37,231 nt of DNA, taken from contig JAQWJH010000036.1 in the NCBI GenBank assembly GCA_029248455.1, positions 1 through 37,231 on the forward strand. Direction: 5' to 3'. A program made the position numbers and the translations under genes. Each line of letters starts with the position of its first letter. Position 1 is the stretch's first letter. The notes under the pieces are model-generated. The model was not told the DNA's origin and searched no databases. It was given only the letters and a program-made list of their open reading frames with translations. Source of the DNA: Flavobacteriaceae bacterium (GTDB lineage: Bacteria; Bacteroidota; Bacteroidia; Flavobacteriales; Flavobacteriaceae). Positions 23,165 to 31,015 of the stretch are shown piece by piece.

Positions 23165-24082
23165 TTAGTTGTTCAAGCTTTTTTTAATACTTGAATCTAA
23201 TCCAAATTTAGGTTTCCAGCCCCAATCATTTTTTGCTTTTGAATCATCAATTTTTCTTGGCCAAGAATCAGCTATTTTTTGACGTGAATCAACATTATAT
23301 TCTACTAAAATTTTAAAACCGTTCTTGTTAATTTCTTTAATTAATTTCTTAGGACTTATACTAAAGCTAGTTATATTATAAGATCCGGAAATAGATATTT
23401 TTTTTCTTTCTGTTGACATTAATTTAATCGCTGACTCAATTGCATCATCTATATAAATCATTGGTAACACAGTATCTTTATGTAAATAACAATTATATTT
23501 TTTCTCTTTTTTTGCTGCATTGATCATTTCTATAACATAATCAGTTGTTCCTCCCACAGGAACTGTATTTGTACATATAACACCAGGGTATCTTAATGAT
23601 CTAATATCTAATTTAAATTTTTTAAAATAGTAATCTGCTAATTTTTCGCCTGCTAATTTTGTAACTCCATACATTGTTGATGGATTCATTGAGGGATTTT
23701 GAGTAGCTAAGCTCAATTTAGATTCTGTTCCAAAAACAGCAATTGAACTTGGCCAAAATATTTTTCTTATGTTATGTTTAATGGAAATTTCAGCAATATT
23801 TTGAAAACTATCCATGTTTAATTTCCATGAATTAAAAGGGCTGATTTCACCGCTGGCTGAAAGAACAGCTGCTAAATGATAAATAATATTTATTTTATAT
23901 TTTTCAACTAATAAATCAATTCTTTCCTTATTTAAAACATCTAAAATTTCAAATTCACAATTCATTTTTATTTTGGGATGTCTAATATCAGTGGCTAGTA
24001 AATAGCAGTTGGTTTTGTTAAAATTATTAACAAATGCATTCCCAAGTTGCCCCAACGCGCCAGTAATTAATATTCGTTCCAT
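23165..24082 (-). CDS. NAD-dependent epimerase-type L-threonine 3-dehydrogenase
   Basis: An extended SDR of 305 residues. The NAD motif is G8xxGxxG14 (GALGQLG), S112/S113 precede the catalytic Y138 and K142 (YGVTK), and the substrate domain has RYPGVICTNTVPVGGTTDY. This last segment and the C-terminal DSWPRKIDDSKAKNDWGWKP are characteristic of the UDP-epimerase-like threonine dehydrogenases of Flavobacterium and Cytophaga. The enzyme oxidises L-threonine to 2-amino-3-ketobutyrate. The ligase that uses this unstable product is encoded divergently, 43 bp away, a strong contextual confirmation. It is not the zinc-dependent Tdh of E. coli, so that symbol is not used. Confidence 0.9.
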   Translation of the reverse strand: MERILITGALGQLGNAFVNNFNKTNCYLLATDIRHPKIKMNCEFEILDVLNKERIDLLVEKYKINIIYHLAAVLSASGEISPFNSWKLNMDSFQNIAEISIKHNIRKIFWPSSIAVFGTESKLSLATQNPSMNPSTMYGVTKLAGEKLADYYFKKFKLDIRSLRYPGVICTNTVPVGGTTDYVIEMINAAKKEKKYNCYLHKDTVLPMIYIDDAIESAIKLMSTERKKISISGSYNITSFSISPKKLIKEINKNGFKILVEYNVDSRQKIADSWPRKIDDSKAKNDWGWKPKFGLDSSIKKSLNN

Positions 24083-24125
24083 TTATTTGAAATAAAAGTT
24101 TAAATTTATTAAAAACTATATTCAA

Positions 24126-25316
24126 ATGTACGATTCTATTAAAAATAGACTTAAAGATGAATTAGACAATATTTCTAATTCAGGTCGTTACAAAAATGAA
24201 AGGATTATAAGCTCAAAACAAAATTCTAATATTAAATTAATTGATGGAAATAATGTATTGAATTTTTGTACAAACAATTATTTAGGATTAGCTTCCAACC
24301 CCTCTGTCATCGATAAGGCTAAAAGTTCTTTAGATTCTCATGGTTTTGGTTTAGCTTCTGTGAGATTTATTTGTGGTACACAAGACATTCATAAAAATTT
24401 AGAAGCTAAGATTTCTAAATTTTTAGGCAAACAAGACACTATTCTTTATGCAGCAGCTTTTGATGCAAACGGTGGTTTGTTTGAACCCTTATTTAACGAT
24501 CAAGATGCTATTATTAGTGATGCTTTAAATCATGCATCAATAATTGATGGGATAAGATTATGTAAGGCACAAAGATTTAGGTATTTACACAACGATATGG
24601 TTGATTTAGAAAATCAACTCAAAAAAACTATCAATCTAAGAAATAGAATTATTGTAACTGATGGAGTATTTTCTATGGATGGCACCTTAGCGCAATTAGA
24701 TAAAATATGTGAATTAGCAAAAAAATACGATGCGCTTGTTATGTCGGATGAATGTCATTCTACTGGTTTTATTGGTCCTAATGGTAGGGGTGTTCATGAA
24801 GAGCTTGGAGTAATTGATGAAGTCGATATAATAACAGGAACGTTAGGAAAAGCTTTAGGGGGAGCATCCGGTGGTTTTACAAGTGGACCAAAAGAAATTA
24901 TAGAAATTCTTAGACAAAAATCTAGGCCTTATCTTTTTTCAAATACACTAGCTCCTTCAATAGTTGGAGCTTCTTTAGAAGTTCTTAATATAATTGAGTC
25001 TGACAATTCATTTTTAAATAAATTAAAAAATAATACCAAGATTTTTCGATCTGAAATGGAAAAACTTGGTTTTGATATTAAACCAGGAAATCATCCAATA
25101 GTTCCAGTCATGCTTTATGATGATCATTTAGCACAAAAAATGTCTAAAGAGCTTCTAGAAATGGGTGTTTATGTGATTGGATTTTTTTTTCCAGTTGTTC
25201 CAAAAGGTGAGGCAAGAATTAGAGTTCAGTTATCAGCCTCACATTCAGTTGAGCAAATTAATTTTACGTTAAAAGCTTTCGAAAAAGTTGGGAAAAAATT
25301 AGGTATTATAAATTAA
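24126..25316 (+). CDS. kbl: 2-amino-3-ketobutyrate CoA ligase (glycine C-acetyltransferase)
   Basis: A pyridoxal-phosphate enzyme of the alpha-oxoamine synthase family, 396 residues, the exact length class of Kbl (about 397). The PLP lysine is K242 in TGTLGKALGGASGG; H136 (NHASIIDG), D208 and H211 (MSDECHSTGFIG) make up the rest of the cofactor site. It splits 2-amino-3-ketobutyrate with CoA into glycine and acetyl-CoA. It is divergently paired with the threonine dehydrogenase gene. Its TAA overlaps the stop codon of the convergent DUF6029 gene in a shared TTAA. Confidence 0.95.
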   Translation: MYDSIKNRLKDELDNISNSGRYKNERIISSKQNSNIKLIDGNNVLNFCTNNYLGLASNPSVIDKAKSSLDSHGFGLASVRFICGTQDIHKNLEAKISKFLGKQDTILYAAAFDANGGLFEPLFNDQDAIISDALNHASIIDGIRLCKAQRFRYLHNDMVDLENQLKKTINLRNRIIVTDGVFSMDGTLAQLDKICELAKKYDALVMSDECHSTGFIGPNGRGVHEELGVIDEVDIITGTLGKALGGASGGFTSGPKEIIEILRQKSRPYLFSNTLAPSIVGASLEVLNIIESDNSFLNKLKNNTKIFRSEMEKLGFDIKPGNHPIVPVMLYDDHLAQKMSKELLEMGVYVIGFFFPVVPKGEARIRVQLSASHSVEQINFTLKAFEKVGKKLGIIN

Positions 25317-26965
25317 AATAAGGAAGAGGAAATACTAAAACTTAATCCAGAACTTTCAGGAACATATCTACAGATCCCACCTGTACAAACTAAACCTCCT
25401 CTTTGTCTTCCATAATTTATTGTAAACCGATTGATTCCTTTACTATAACTTCCTCCAAAATTATAATAATGAATTTTTTTTTCTTCTTTGGGGTTTTGAT
25501 AATTATATAAGTCTGAAAGATAGATAGAAAAAGCAGAGTTTAAATTGAACTCAATTGCATAGCCTGACCAATTTTTATTATCATCTTTAGTTGATAAATG
25601 TTGAAGTTCAAGTCTCAAAGATTTTTTATCATTTAATTTATAAGTGTTTTCTAAAACTAAAACATTGGATTTTACTTCTCCAACTTTTTCTTCAATAAAT
25701 CTGGAGTTATAGTACTGATTTATAAACAGGAAAATATTGTCAAATTTTGATGACCATTTTTTTCTTATTTCTAAACTTATTTCAGAGAAATATTTTTGTC
25801 CAAAGCCAAATAAATCAGTGTCATAATTTTGATTATCAAAATCGAAATTTCCATCTAAATTATTCCAAACAGCTCCATTAACAGAAACGTTTGTCCCATA
25901 TTTACCACCAATAAAAGTATTTTTCTCAAAAAAATAATATAAATCAATTTGCATTCCAATTTCTCCAACCTTCATTAAATCATTAGTTTGAAATGACACG
26001 TTAGGTTGAGCGGAATATACATATAAATTAGCTAGGGAATAATCGTGCTGTTTGGTTAGAGCAGGTAAATAGTTTACAATACTTTCGTTATAGGGATTTC
26101 CGTAAGCCTCTCTCTCTGAAAATAAAGACATATTCTCTAATCTTCTAAATGTAAAATCAATTCCAAAACCTTTGTTAAAAAAACCTGAATTTAATAATAA
26201 AGAAGAGCCTTTTTTAATAAAAGTATTGGAAAGGGATCCAAAAACTGAAATAGGATTTTTAGATTTATCAACTATTTCAATATTTGAATAAAAGGAGTTT
26301 GAGGAGTAATCTAATCTTCCTGAAAATAAATTGGTCATTTCTGAATAAAAATCGCTTATAGTATTTTGATCGTTTCTACCAACATAGCTTAGGCCCATTA
26401 ATAAAGTAGAGCCATTAGTAATCTTTGAAAAATCAAATTCTGAATCAAAACCAAGTATATATCCTTTAGAATATTTGAAACCCTTTTTTTGTTGTCCTAT
26501 AAGTGCAGTGATATTAAATTCATCATTAATTCTATATTTTGTAATGAGTCCGCGAATGGAGTTATTGATTCCTAAATTTTTATCTTCCCAAGATCTGAGA
26601 GTCATACCACTTCCAAATTGTTCGTAAAAGTTTCCAATTGAGATGTTCAAATTATTCTTATTGTATGCGATGTTGAATGTTGATAGATTCGTTTCTTTAA
26701 AATTTGGTGAATAATTCAATAAAGAGTTAGGTACATACGATTCTACTTGTAATTCTAAATTCCAGTTTTTATCAATATTAGATTTTATATTTAAATAGTT
26801 ATTTGAACGAAATCTATTATTTTCATTAAAATCTCCTGTTTTAGAATCGTCTAAATAATATGCTGAAAACGAATTAAATGAAGCAGTCGTGTGTTTAAAT
26901 AATTGGGAATACGAAGTAGTATTATATAAAAAAATGAAAAGAATTAAAATTGTTTTTTTATTCAT
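25313..26965 (-). CDS. DUF6029 outer-membrane beta-barrel protein
   Basis: A protein of 550 residues with a signal peptide (MNKKTILILFIFLYNTTSYSQ). Alternating polar/hydrophobic strands run through the whole mature part. The N-terminal portion has ISIGNFYEQFGSGMTLRSWED, typical of DUF6029 (a porin-like family), and the C-terminus ends in SFSISSSLF with the terminal Phe used for barrel insertion. It follows the TlpA gene by 6 nt and is in a module with Omp28, genes commonly seen together in Flavobacteriia. The barrel could be a transport or surface-assembly partner; its cargo is unknown. Confidence 0.87.
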   Translation of the reverse strand: MNKKTILILFIFLYNTTSYSQLFKHTTASFNSFSAYYLDDSKTGDFNENNRFRSNNYLNIKSNIDKNWNLELQVESYVPNSLLNYSPNFKETNLSTFNIAYNKNNLNISIGNFYEQFGSGMTLRSWEDKNLGINNSIRGLITKYRINDEFNITALIGQQKKGFKYSKGYILGFDSEFDFSKITNGSTLLMGLSYVGRNDQNTISDFYSEMTNLFSGRLDYSSNSFYSNIEIVDKSKNPISVFGSLSNTFIKKGSSLLLNSGFFNKGFGIDFTFRRLENMSLFSEREAYGNPYNESIVNYLPALTKQHDYSLANLYVYSAQPNVSFQTNDLMKVGEIGMQIDLYYFFEKNTFIGGKYGTNVSVNGAVWNNLDGNFDFDNQNYDTDLFGFGQKYFSEISLEIRKKWSSKFDNIFLFINQYYNSRFIEEKVGEVKSNVLVLENTYKLNDKKSLRLELQHLSTKDDNKNWSGYAIEFNLNSAFSIYLSDLYNYQNPKEEKKIHYYNFGGSYSKGINRFTINYGRQRGGLVCTGGICRYVPESSGLSFSISSSLF

Positions 26966-26971
26966 TCATAT

Positions 26972-27481
26972 TTAATTTTTGGCTACAGAGTTATTTATAA
27001 TAAAATCATAAAGGTAATTTTCCTCCCCTGGTTTATAACCTATTCTTCTATAAATTATTTTATTTCCTTTGGTTACAATAGTATGTGGAATTGCATCAAT
27101 ATTTAACGCCCTTTTTAATGATTGATTTTCATCTAAAAAAATTTTAAAATCCCATTTTTTACCATTGACTAGAGGTCTTATTCTTCTTTTAGTTCTAGAA
27201 TCGTCAGTTGAAATAGCTATAATCTTAACATTAGCATCATCCCACTTTTGAATTTCATTATGAATGTCATCAAGTTCATTGATACAAGGAACACACCAGG
27301 TTGCCCAAAAACTATAAACGGTTAATCCGTTTTTGTTATAAGTAGTTTTTGAATTTATTGTTTTCCCCTCAAGTGTTTTGATATTAATATTAGGCATACT
27401 AGTCTGAGAATACGCATTGTTTAGAGAAAACAAAATCATAAATACAATTGTTACAATAGGTTTTAAATTCATATTATTCAA
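26972..27481 (-). CDS. Periplasmic TlpA-family thioredoxin-like protein
   Basis: A protein of 169 residues with a signal peptide (cleavage after about residue 25, YSQ). The thioredoxin fold shows SFWATWCVPCINELDDIH with the redox pair C63 and C66, and AIPHTIVTKGNKIIYR with the cis-Pro. This is the TlpA/ResA pattern of membrane-associated thiol reductants. A second ATG (residue 4) is possible. A TATATTTG box at 27511-27518 on the same strand, overlapping the start codon of the divergent Omp28 gene, may be its promoter. It likely keeps the cysteines of Omp28 or other envelope proteins reduced. Confidence 0.9.
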   Translation of the reverse strand: MNNMNLKPIVTIVFMILFSLNNAYSQTSMPNINIKTLEGKTINSKTTYNKNGLTVYSFWATWCVPCINELDDIHNEIQKWDDANVKIIAISTDDSRTKRRIRPLVNGKKWDFKIFLDENQSLKRALNIDAIPHTIVTKGNKIIYRRIGYKPGEENYLYDFIINNSVAKN

Positions 27482-27510
27482 TTAATTATAATTATATTAG
27501 ACTATTATTA

Positions 27511-27518
27511 CAAATATA
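27511..27518 (-). promoter_or_regulatory. Candidate -7 box (TATATTTG) for the TlpA-DUF6029 operon
   Basis: Exact TAnnTTTG match on the minus strand 30 nt upstream of the TlpA ATG. It overlaps the first base of the divergent Omp28 start codon, so the two transcripts may interfere. Confidence 0.4.
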
Positions 27519-28570
27519 TGAATCTATTGTTCAAATCATTTACAGTTTTATTCATCTCTTGTTTTATTATTTCCTGTACAACAGAAGGTTATGGTGAAGA
27601 TAGTCCTGGTGGCGATTCAACACCATTAGAAGTAACTAGCATCAAGCTTTCAATATCATCAGAAAATATTGAAGTTAACTCTGAAATAATTTTAACTGTT
27701 TTAAGTGATAAAAATGATTTGTTGACATCAAGTTGTAAGTTTTTTGTAAATGGAAATGAAATTTCTGGAAATACATTTAAGCCAGGTGAACCAGGTGAAT
27801 ACACAGTATATGCCACTTATAAATCATTAAAAAGTAATACCAAAACTTTTTCAGCTTCCACCGAGCCTATTAAAAATTTCACATCAAATGTTTTAGTTGA
27901 GGACTTTACAGGAGCTTGGTGTGGTTGGTGCCCACGTGTAACTTATAAATTGACAGAGCTTAAGAAAACAATGAAAACCCAATTGATTATAGTTGCTGCA
28001 CATTATGGAGACGCTTTTCAATATTCTAAAATATCCGAAATGACTAATGCTTTTGGAGTTTCTGGATATCCTCATGCTAGAATCAACCGATCAGTGAAAT
28101 GGAATGAGGGTGAGGGAGTTGATGCAATTTCATCTGTAGTTTCCACAACTTCAAAACTAGGAGTTTTGATAGAATCTTCAATAAGCGAAAATAACTTATC
28201 AATAAAAGTTAAAGCTAAATTTTCTCAAACATATACTGACTTGAAGCTAGGTTTGTTTTTATTAGAAAATGATTTAATATTGGACCAAAGAAATTTTGCT
28301 GATTTAGGTTATGGCAGTGCTGATCCTCTTGTTGATTTTGAACATGATGATGTTTTACGAGTTGCTCTAACAAGTCCCCTTGGCGACAATATAGCATCTG
28401 ACGCAACCAAATCTGGTTCAGTTTTCGAAAAAACTTTTACTTACGAAATACCAGATTCTTACAAAAAAGATAAGATGCATATAGTTGCTTTTATTACTGA
28501 TAAAAATAGAAAGTCTTTAAACGCAAGAGAATCTGCGATTGGTGTTACTCAAGAATTTGAGGAACTTTAA
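27518..28570 (+). CDS. Omp28-related lipoprotein with thioredoxin-like WCGWCP motif
   Basis: A protein of 350 residues with a lipoprotein signal (LFISCFIISCTTEG, lipidated Cys20). An Ig-like part (about 35-115) precedes the Omp28 domain, whose signature VLVEDFTGAWCGWCPR (125-140) carries C135 and C138. AAHYGDAF and GVSGYPHARINR follow, the latter with the cis-Pro typical of thioredoxin folds. Omp28 was first described as an outer-membrane adhesin-type antigen of Porphyromonas; the Cys pair suggests a redox role in the envelope. It is divergent to TlpA, and the three-gene set probably acts together. Confidence 0.9.
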   Translation: MNLLFKSFTVLFISCFIISCTTEGYGEDSPGGDSTPLEVTSIKLSISSENIEVNSEIILTVLSDKNDLLTSSCKFFVNGNEISGNTFKPGEPGEYTVYATYKSLKSNTKTFSASTEPIKNFTSNVLVEDFTGAWCGWCPRVTYKLTELKKTMKTQLIIVAAHYGDAFQYSKISEMTNAFGVSGYPHARINRSVKWNEGEGVDAISSVVSTTSKLGVLIESSISENNLSIKVKAKFSQTYTDLKLGLFLLENDLILDQRNFADLGYGSADPLVDFEHDDVLRVALTSPLGDNIASDATKSGSVFEKTFTYEIPDSYKKDKMHIVAFITDKNRKSLNARESAIGVTQEFEEL

Positions 28571-28575
28571 ATTTA

Positions 28576-28725
28576 TTAATCAAGACTGTTTTTTGTTATA
28601 TAGTACCTCCAGCCAATAATTGCTAGTTGAATCTTGTTAGCTCTTACTGGATCTAACCTCTTTTTTGTCATACTTGGTAATACCAATTTGTTTAGTCTAG
28701 CAATAATTTTAAATAAAAATTTCAT
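28576..28725 (-). CDS. Conserved 49-residue microprotein (often misnamed SsrA-binding protein)
   Basis: ATG at 28725 opens a 49-codon frame: MKFLFKIIARLNKLVLPSMT, then KKRLDPVRANKIQLAIIGWR and YYITKNSLD. It recalls a short basic protein family found in Flavobacteriia, sometimes annotated as 'SsrA-binding protein' although it has no SmpB domain. The sequence is rich in Lys/Arg with an N-terminal amphipathic helix and a conserved-looking IGWRYY end, suggesting membrane or RNA contact. The gene fills the apparent gap between Omp28 (6 nt from its stop) and the antiporter, and is convergent with Omp28. Its start lies within the antiporter's promoter region. Confidence 0.65.
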   Translation of the reverse strand: MKFLFKIIARLNKLVLPSMTKKRLDPVRANKIQLAIIGWRYYITKNSLD

Positions 28726-28726
28726 A

Positions 28727-28759
28727 TTGACACAATATACGATTCATGTATTATCTTTA
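28727..28759 (+). promoter_or_regulatory. Promoter of the antiporter gene (TTG - 22 nt - TATCTTTA)
   Basis: A TTG at 28727-28729 and TATCTTTA at 28752-28759 are separated by 22 nt, within the 17-23 nt spacing described for Flavobacterium promoters; the last base of the -7 box deviates (A for G). Predicted transcription start is about 10 nt before the ATG at 28774. This is the best two-part promoter in the window. Confidence 0.55.
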
Positions 28760-28773
28760 CAACTTTTAAAAAT

Positions 28774-29712
28774 ATGGATTTAAACACATTCATTTTATTA
28801 TTTTCTGGTTTATTTGTTTTAATAATCGGAGGAAATTTACTTTTAAAAGCTGCCGTTTCAATATCAATAAAATTCCAAATTCCTAAAATTTTGATTGGTA
28901 TGACCGTTGTATCTCTAGCAACTTCAGCTCCAGAATTAATTATAAGTTTAAAATCTGCATTAATAGGATCTCCTGACTTAGCTATATCAAATGTAGTTGG
29001 ATCTAATATTGCTAATTTAGGTTTAGTATTAGGACTAACAGTTTTTTTGTCTCCAATTAAAATATCAAAAGATATTTATAAGGTTGATTGGCCAATCATG
29101 ATGTTTTCCGCAATATATTTTTTAATAATAATTATGGACGGAGTAATTAGTCAATTTGAAGGAGGTATTCTGGTTTGTTTTTTAGCAATAACAATTATTT
29201 TTTTAATTAAACATCAGGAAAAATCGGAGGAGGATATTGATTTAGAAGTAAATTCATTTGGCTCTTTGCCAAAATCTTTAGTTCTTTTATTTTTTGGGGG
29301 TGTTTTTTTGTATTTAGGTTCAGAGTGGTTTATTTCAGGGGCTATTAGTCTAGCTAGTTCTTTTGGAATCAGCGAAAGAATAATTGGAATTACAATAGTA
29401 TCAGTTGGAACGAGTATTCCAGAACTTGTAACTTCAATGGTTGCGGTTTTTAAAAAGGAAAAAAGTATTTCTTTAGGAAATTTGCTAGGATCTAATATTT
29501 TTAATGTCTTTGCTGTTCTTGGGATTACTTCAATTGTCACTCCTCTTGTTGTAAATGACTCAAATTTAATGGACTTTGATATTTATGTGATGTTATTTTT
29601 TGCAGCAATTATTTTCCCATTGATTTTTTTTCCAAAAAAATTCATTTTAGGTAGAATTGAAGGGGTAATAATATTAAGTTGTTATTTGATTTATGTTGTT
29701 AATATTTTTTAA
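28774..29712 (+). CDS. Calcium/sodium antiporter (CaCA family, YrbG-like)
   Basis: A polytopic membrane protein of 312 residues with about ten hydrophobic segments in two inverted halves. Both alpha repeats are visible: GMTVVSLATSAPELIISL (about 43-60) and GITIVSVGTSIPELVTSM (about 208-225), each with the ion-binding Glu after Pro, and each followed by a NVVGSNIANLGLVLG / NLLGSNIFNVFAVLG copy. This is the full CaCA signature of bacterial K+-independent Na+/Ca2+ exchangers. A charged loop (EKSEEDIDLEVNS) links the halves. A promoter lies 15 nt upstream. Its stop is adjacent to the terminator shared with glnA. Confidence 0.92.
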   Translation: MDLNTFILLFSGLFVLIIGGNLLLKAAVSISIKFQIPKILIGMTVVSLATSAPELIISLKSALIGSPDLAISNVVGSNIANLGLVLGLTVFLSPIKISKDIYKVDWPIMMFSAIYFLIIIMDGVISQFEGGILVCFLAITIIFLIKHQEKSEEDIDLEVNSFGSLPKSLVLLFFGGVFLYLGSEWFISGAISLASSFGISERIIGITIVSVGTSIPELVTSMVAVFKKEKSISLGNLLGSNIFNVFAVLGITSIVTPLVVNDSNLMDFDIYVMLFFAAIIFPLIFFPKKFILGRIEGVIILSCYLIYVVNIF

Positions 29713-29740
29713 AAAAAAGCACCCAAGTATTTAGGTGCCT
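29711..29740 (-). terminator. Intrinsic terminator of the glutamine synthetase gene
   Basis: On the minus strand the stem GCACC/GGTGC (29719-29723 with 29734-29738) with a 10-nt loop is followed by eight T residues (29718-29711). The convergent antiporter gene ends inside the T-tract (stop at 29710-29712), and the plus strand after the stem is also T-rich, so it may work in both directions. Confidence 0.75.
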
Positions 29741-29762
29741 TAATTTATATAAATGTGATTTG

Positions 29763-30773
29763 TTAAATTTTTGCAGATTTAACAGTTTTAATAATTCTTC
29801 CAGCTATTTTATATGGATCACCGTTTGAAGCTGGTCTTCTATCCTCAAGCCATCCTTTCCAACCTTTTTCAACAGTTATAATTGGAATTCTTATAGATGC
29901 TCCTCTGTCAGAAACACCGTAACTAAAATCATTAATTGATGCAGTTTCGTGAAGACCAGTAAGCCTTTGATCATTGTCTTGTCCATAAACATCGATATGT
30001 TCTTTAACCACTGATCTAAAAGATTCACATACAGCTTCGTAAGTTTCTTTGCTTCCACATGTTCTTAATAGCGTATTAGAAAAATTAGCATGCATTCCAC
30101 TTCCATTCCAGTCTCCTTTAATAGGTTTTGGATGGTAATCAATATAATAATTGTATTTTTCTGTCAATCTATCTAACAAATATCTTGCAATCCAAATTTC
30201 ATCACCTGCTTTTTTTGCACCTTTAGCAAATAATTGGAACTCCCACTGTCCGCTTGCAACTTCTTGGTTAATACCTTCAAAATTTAAACCAGCTTCAATG
30301 CATTGATCTGCATGTTCTTCAACCAAGTCACGTCCGTGAGTGTTTTTACCACCAACAGAGCAATAGTACATTCCTTGGGGCCCTGGGTAACCTCCAATTG
30401 GGAATCCTAGTGGCAATTGCGTGTCACAATCCATAATGAAATATTCTTGTTCAAAACCAAACCAAAAATCGTTATCGTCATCATCAATTGTTGAGCGTCC
30501 GTTGGATTCGTGAGCAGAACCATCAGCATTTAAAACTTCAGTCATTACTAAGAATCCGTTAATTCTGTCCGGATCTGGATAAATAGCAACTGGCTTAAGC
30601 AAACAATCAGAAGAACCACCTTCTGCTTGTAAAGTAGATGATCCATCAAATGACCATATTGGACAGTCATTCAATTTTCCACTAAAATCTTCAATAACTT
30701 TAGTTTTACTTCTCATGTTTTGTGTTGGCTTGTAACCGTCTAGCCATATGTATTCTAGTTTAGATTTACTCAT
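29763..30773 (-). CDS. glnA: Glutamine synthetase, short GSII type
   Basis: A GSII-type (eukaryote-like) glutamine synthetase of 336 residues. The N-terminal part has the beta-grasp with PIWSFDGSSTLQAEG (39-53), and the metal/ATP site has FGFEQEYF (105-112) with E108 and E110. GQWEFQ, GDWNGSGMHANFSN and NDQRLTGLHETAS follow, as in plant and Bacteroidota enzymes. It makes glutamine from glutamate, ammonia and ATP in the cytoplasm. It is a single gene with its own terminator, divergent from purM across an AT-rich 242-bp region. No adenylylation Tyr segment is present, as expected for GSII. The symbol is by function; it is not the 12-mer GSI of enteric bacteria. Confidence 0.93.
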   Translation of the reverse strand: MSKSKLEYIWLDGYKPTQNMRSKTKVIEDFSGKLNDCPIWSFDGSSTLQAEGGSSDCLLKPVAIYPDPDRINGFLVMTEVLNADGSAHESNGRSTIDDDDNDFWFGFEQEYFIMDCDTQLPLGFPIGGYPGPQGMYYCSVGGKNTHGRDLVEEHADQCIEAGLNFEGINQEVASGQWEFQLFAKGAKKAGDEIWIARYLLDRLTEKYNYYIDYHPKPIKGDWNGSGMHANFSNTLLRTCGSKETYEAVCESFRSVVKEHIDVYGQDNDQRLTGLHETASINDFSYGVSDRGASIRIPIITVEKGWKGWLEDRRPASNGDPYKIAGRIIKTVKSAKI

Positions 30774-31001
30774 TTTTAATTTTTATAATTATAAAATAAA
30801 ATTATAATATAATATTGATTTTTAGAACTTTATGTGGTTAAAACAAATAATATTTATGAACATTTATTAATTATATATTTTTTAATATCTAATTATTTTA
30901 TTTTCATAATTTTTCAATAGTAAAAATGAATTTTTTATAATTTTTAGATAATATTTTTTAATTGTCCTTTTAAAAAAATTTTAAATACTAATCTTTACCA
31001 C

Positions 31002-31009
31002 TATCTTTG
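31002..31009 (+). promoter_or_regulatory. Candidate -7 box (TATCTTTG) for the purM-prfA-pyrF operon
   Basis: Exact TAnnTTTG match ending 6 nt before the purM ATG at 31016. If used, the message would be leaderless or nearly so. No TTG at the standard -33 spacing is visible in the AT-rich upstream sequence (30774-31001), where I see no other feature. Confidence 0.45.
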
Positions 31010-31015
31010 TTTTAT

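Noticed and set aside
30774-31001. Riboswitch or structured leader between glnA and purM
   Set aside because: The sequence is almost pure A/T with only short chance palindromes; no conserved riboswitch core could be recognised.
31007-31015. TTG start three codons upstream of the purM ATG
   Set aside because: The TTG is the end of the TATCTTTG promoter box and adds only three residues; the ATG at 31016 is more likely.
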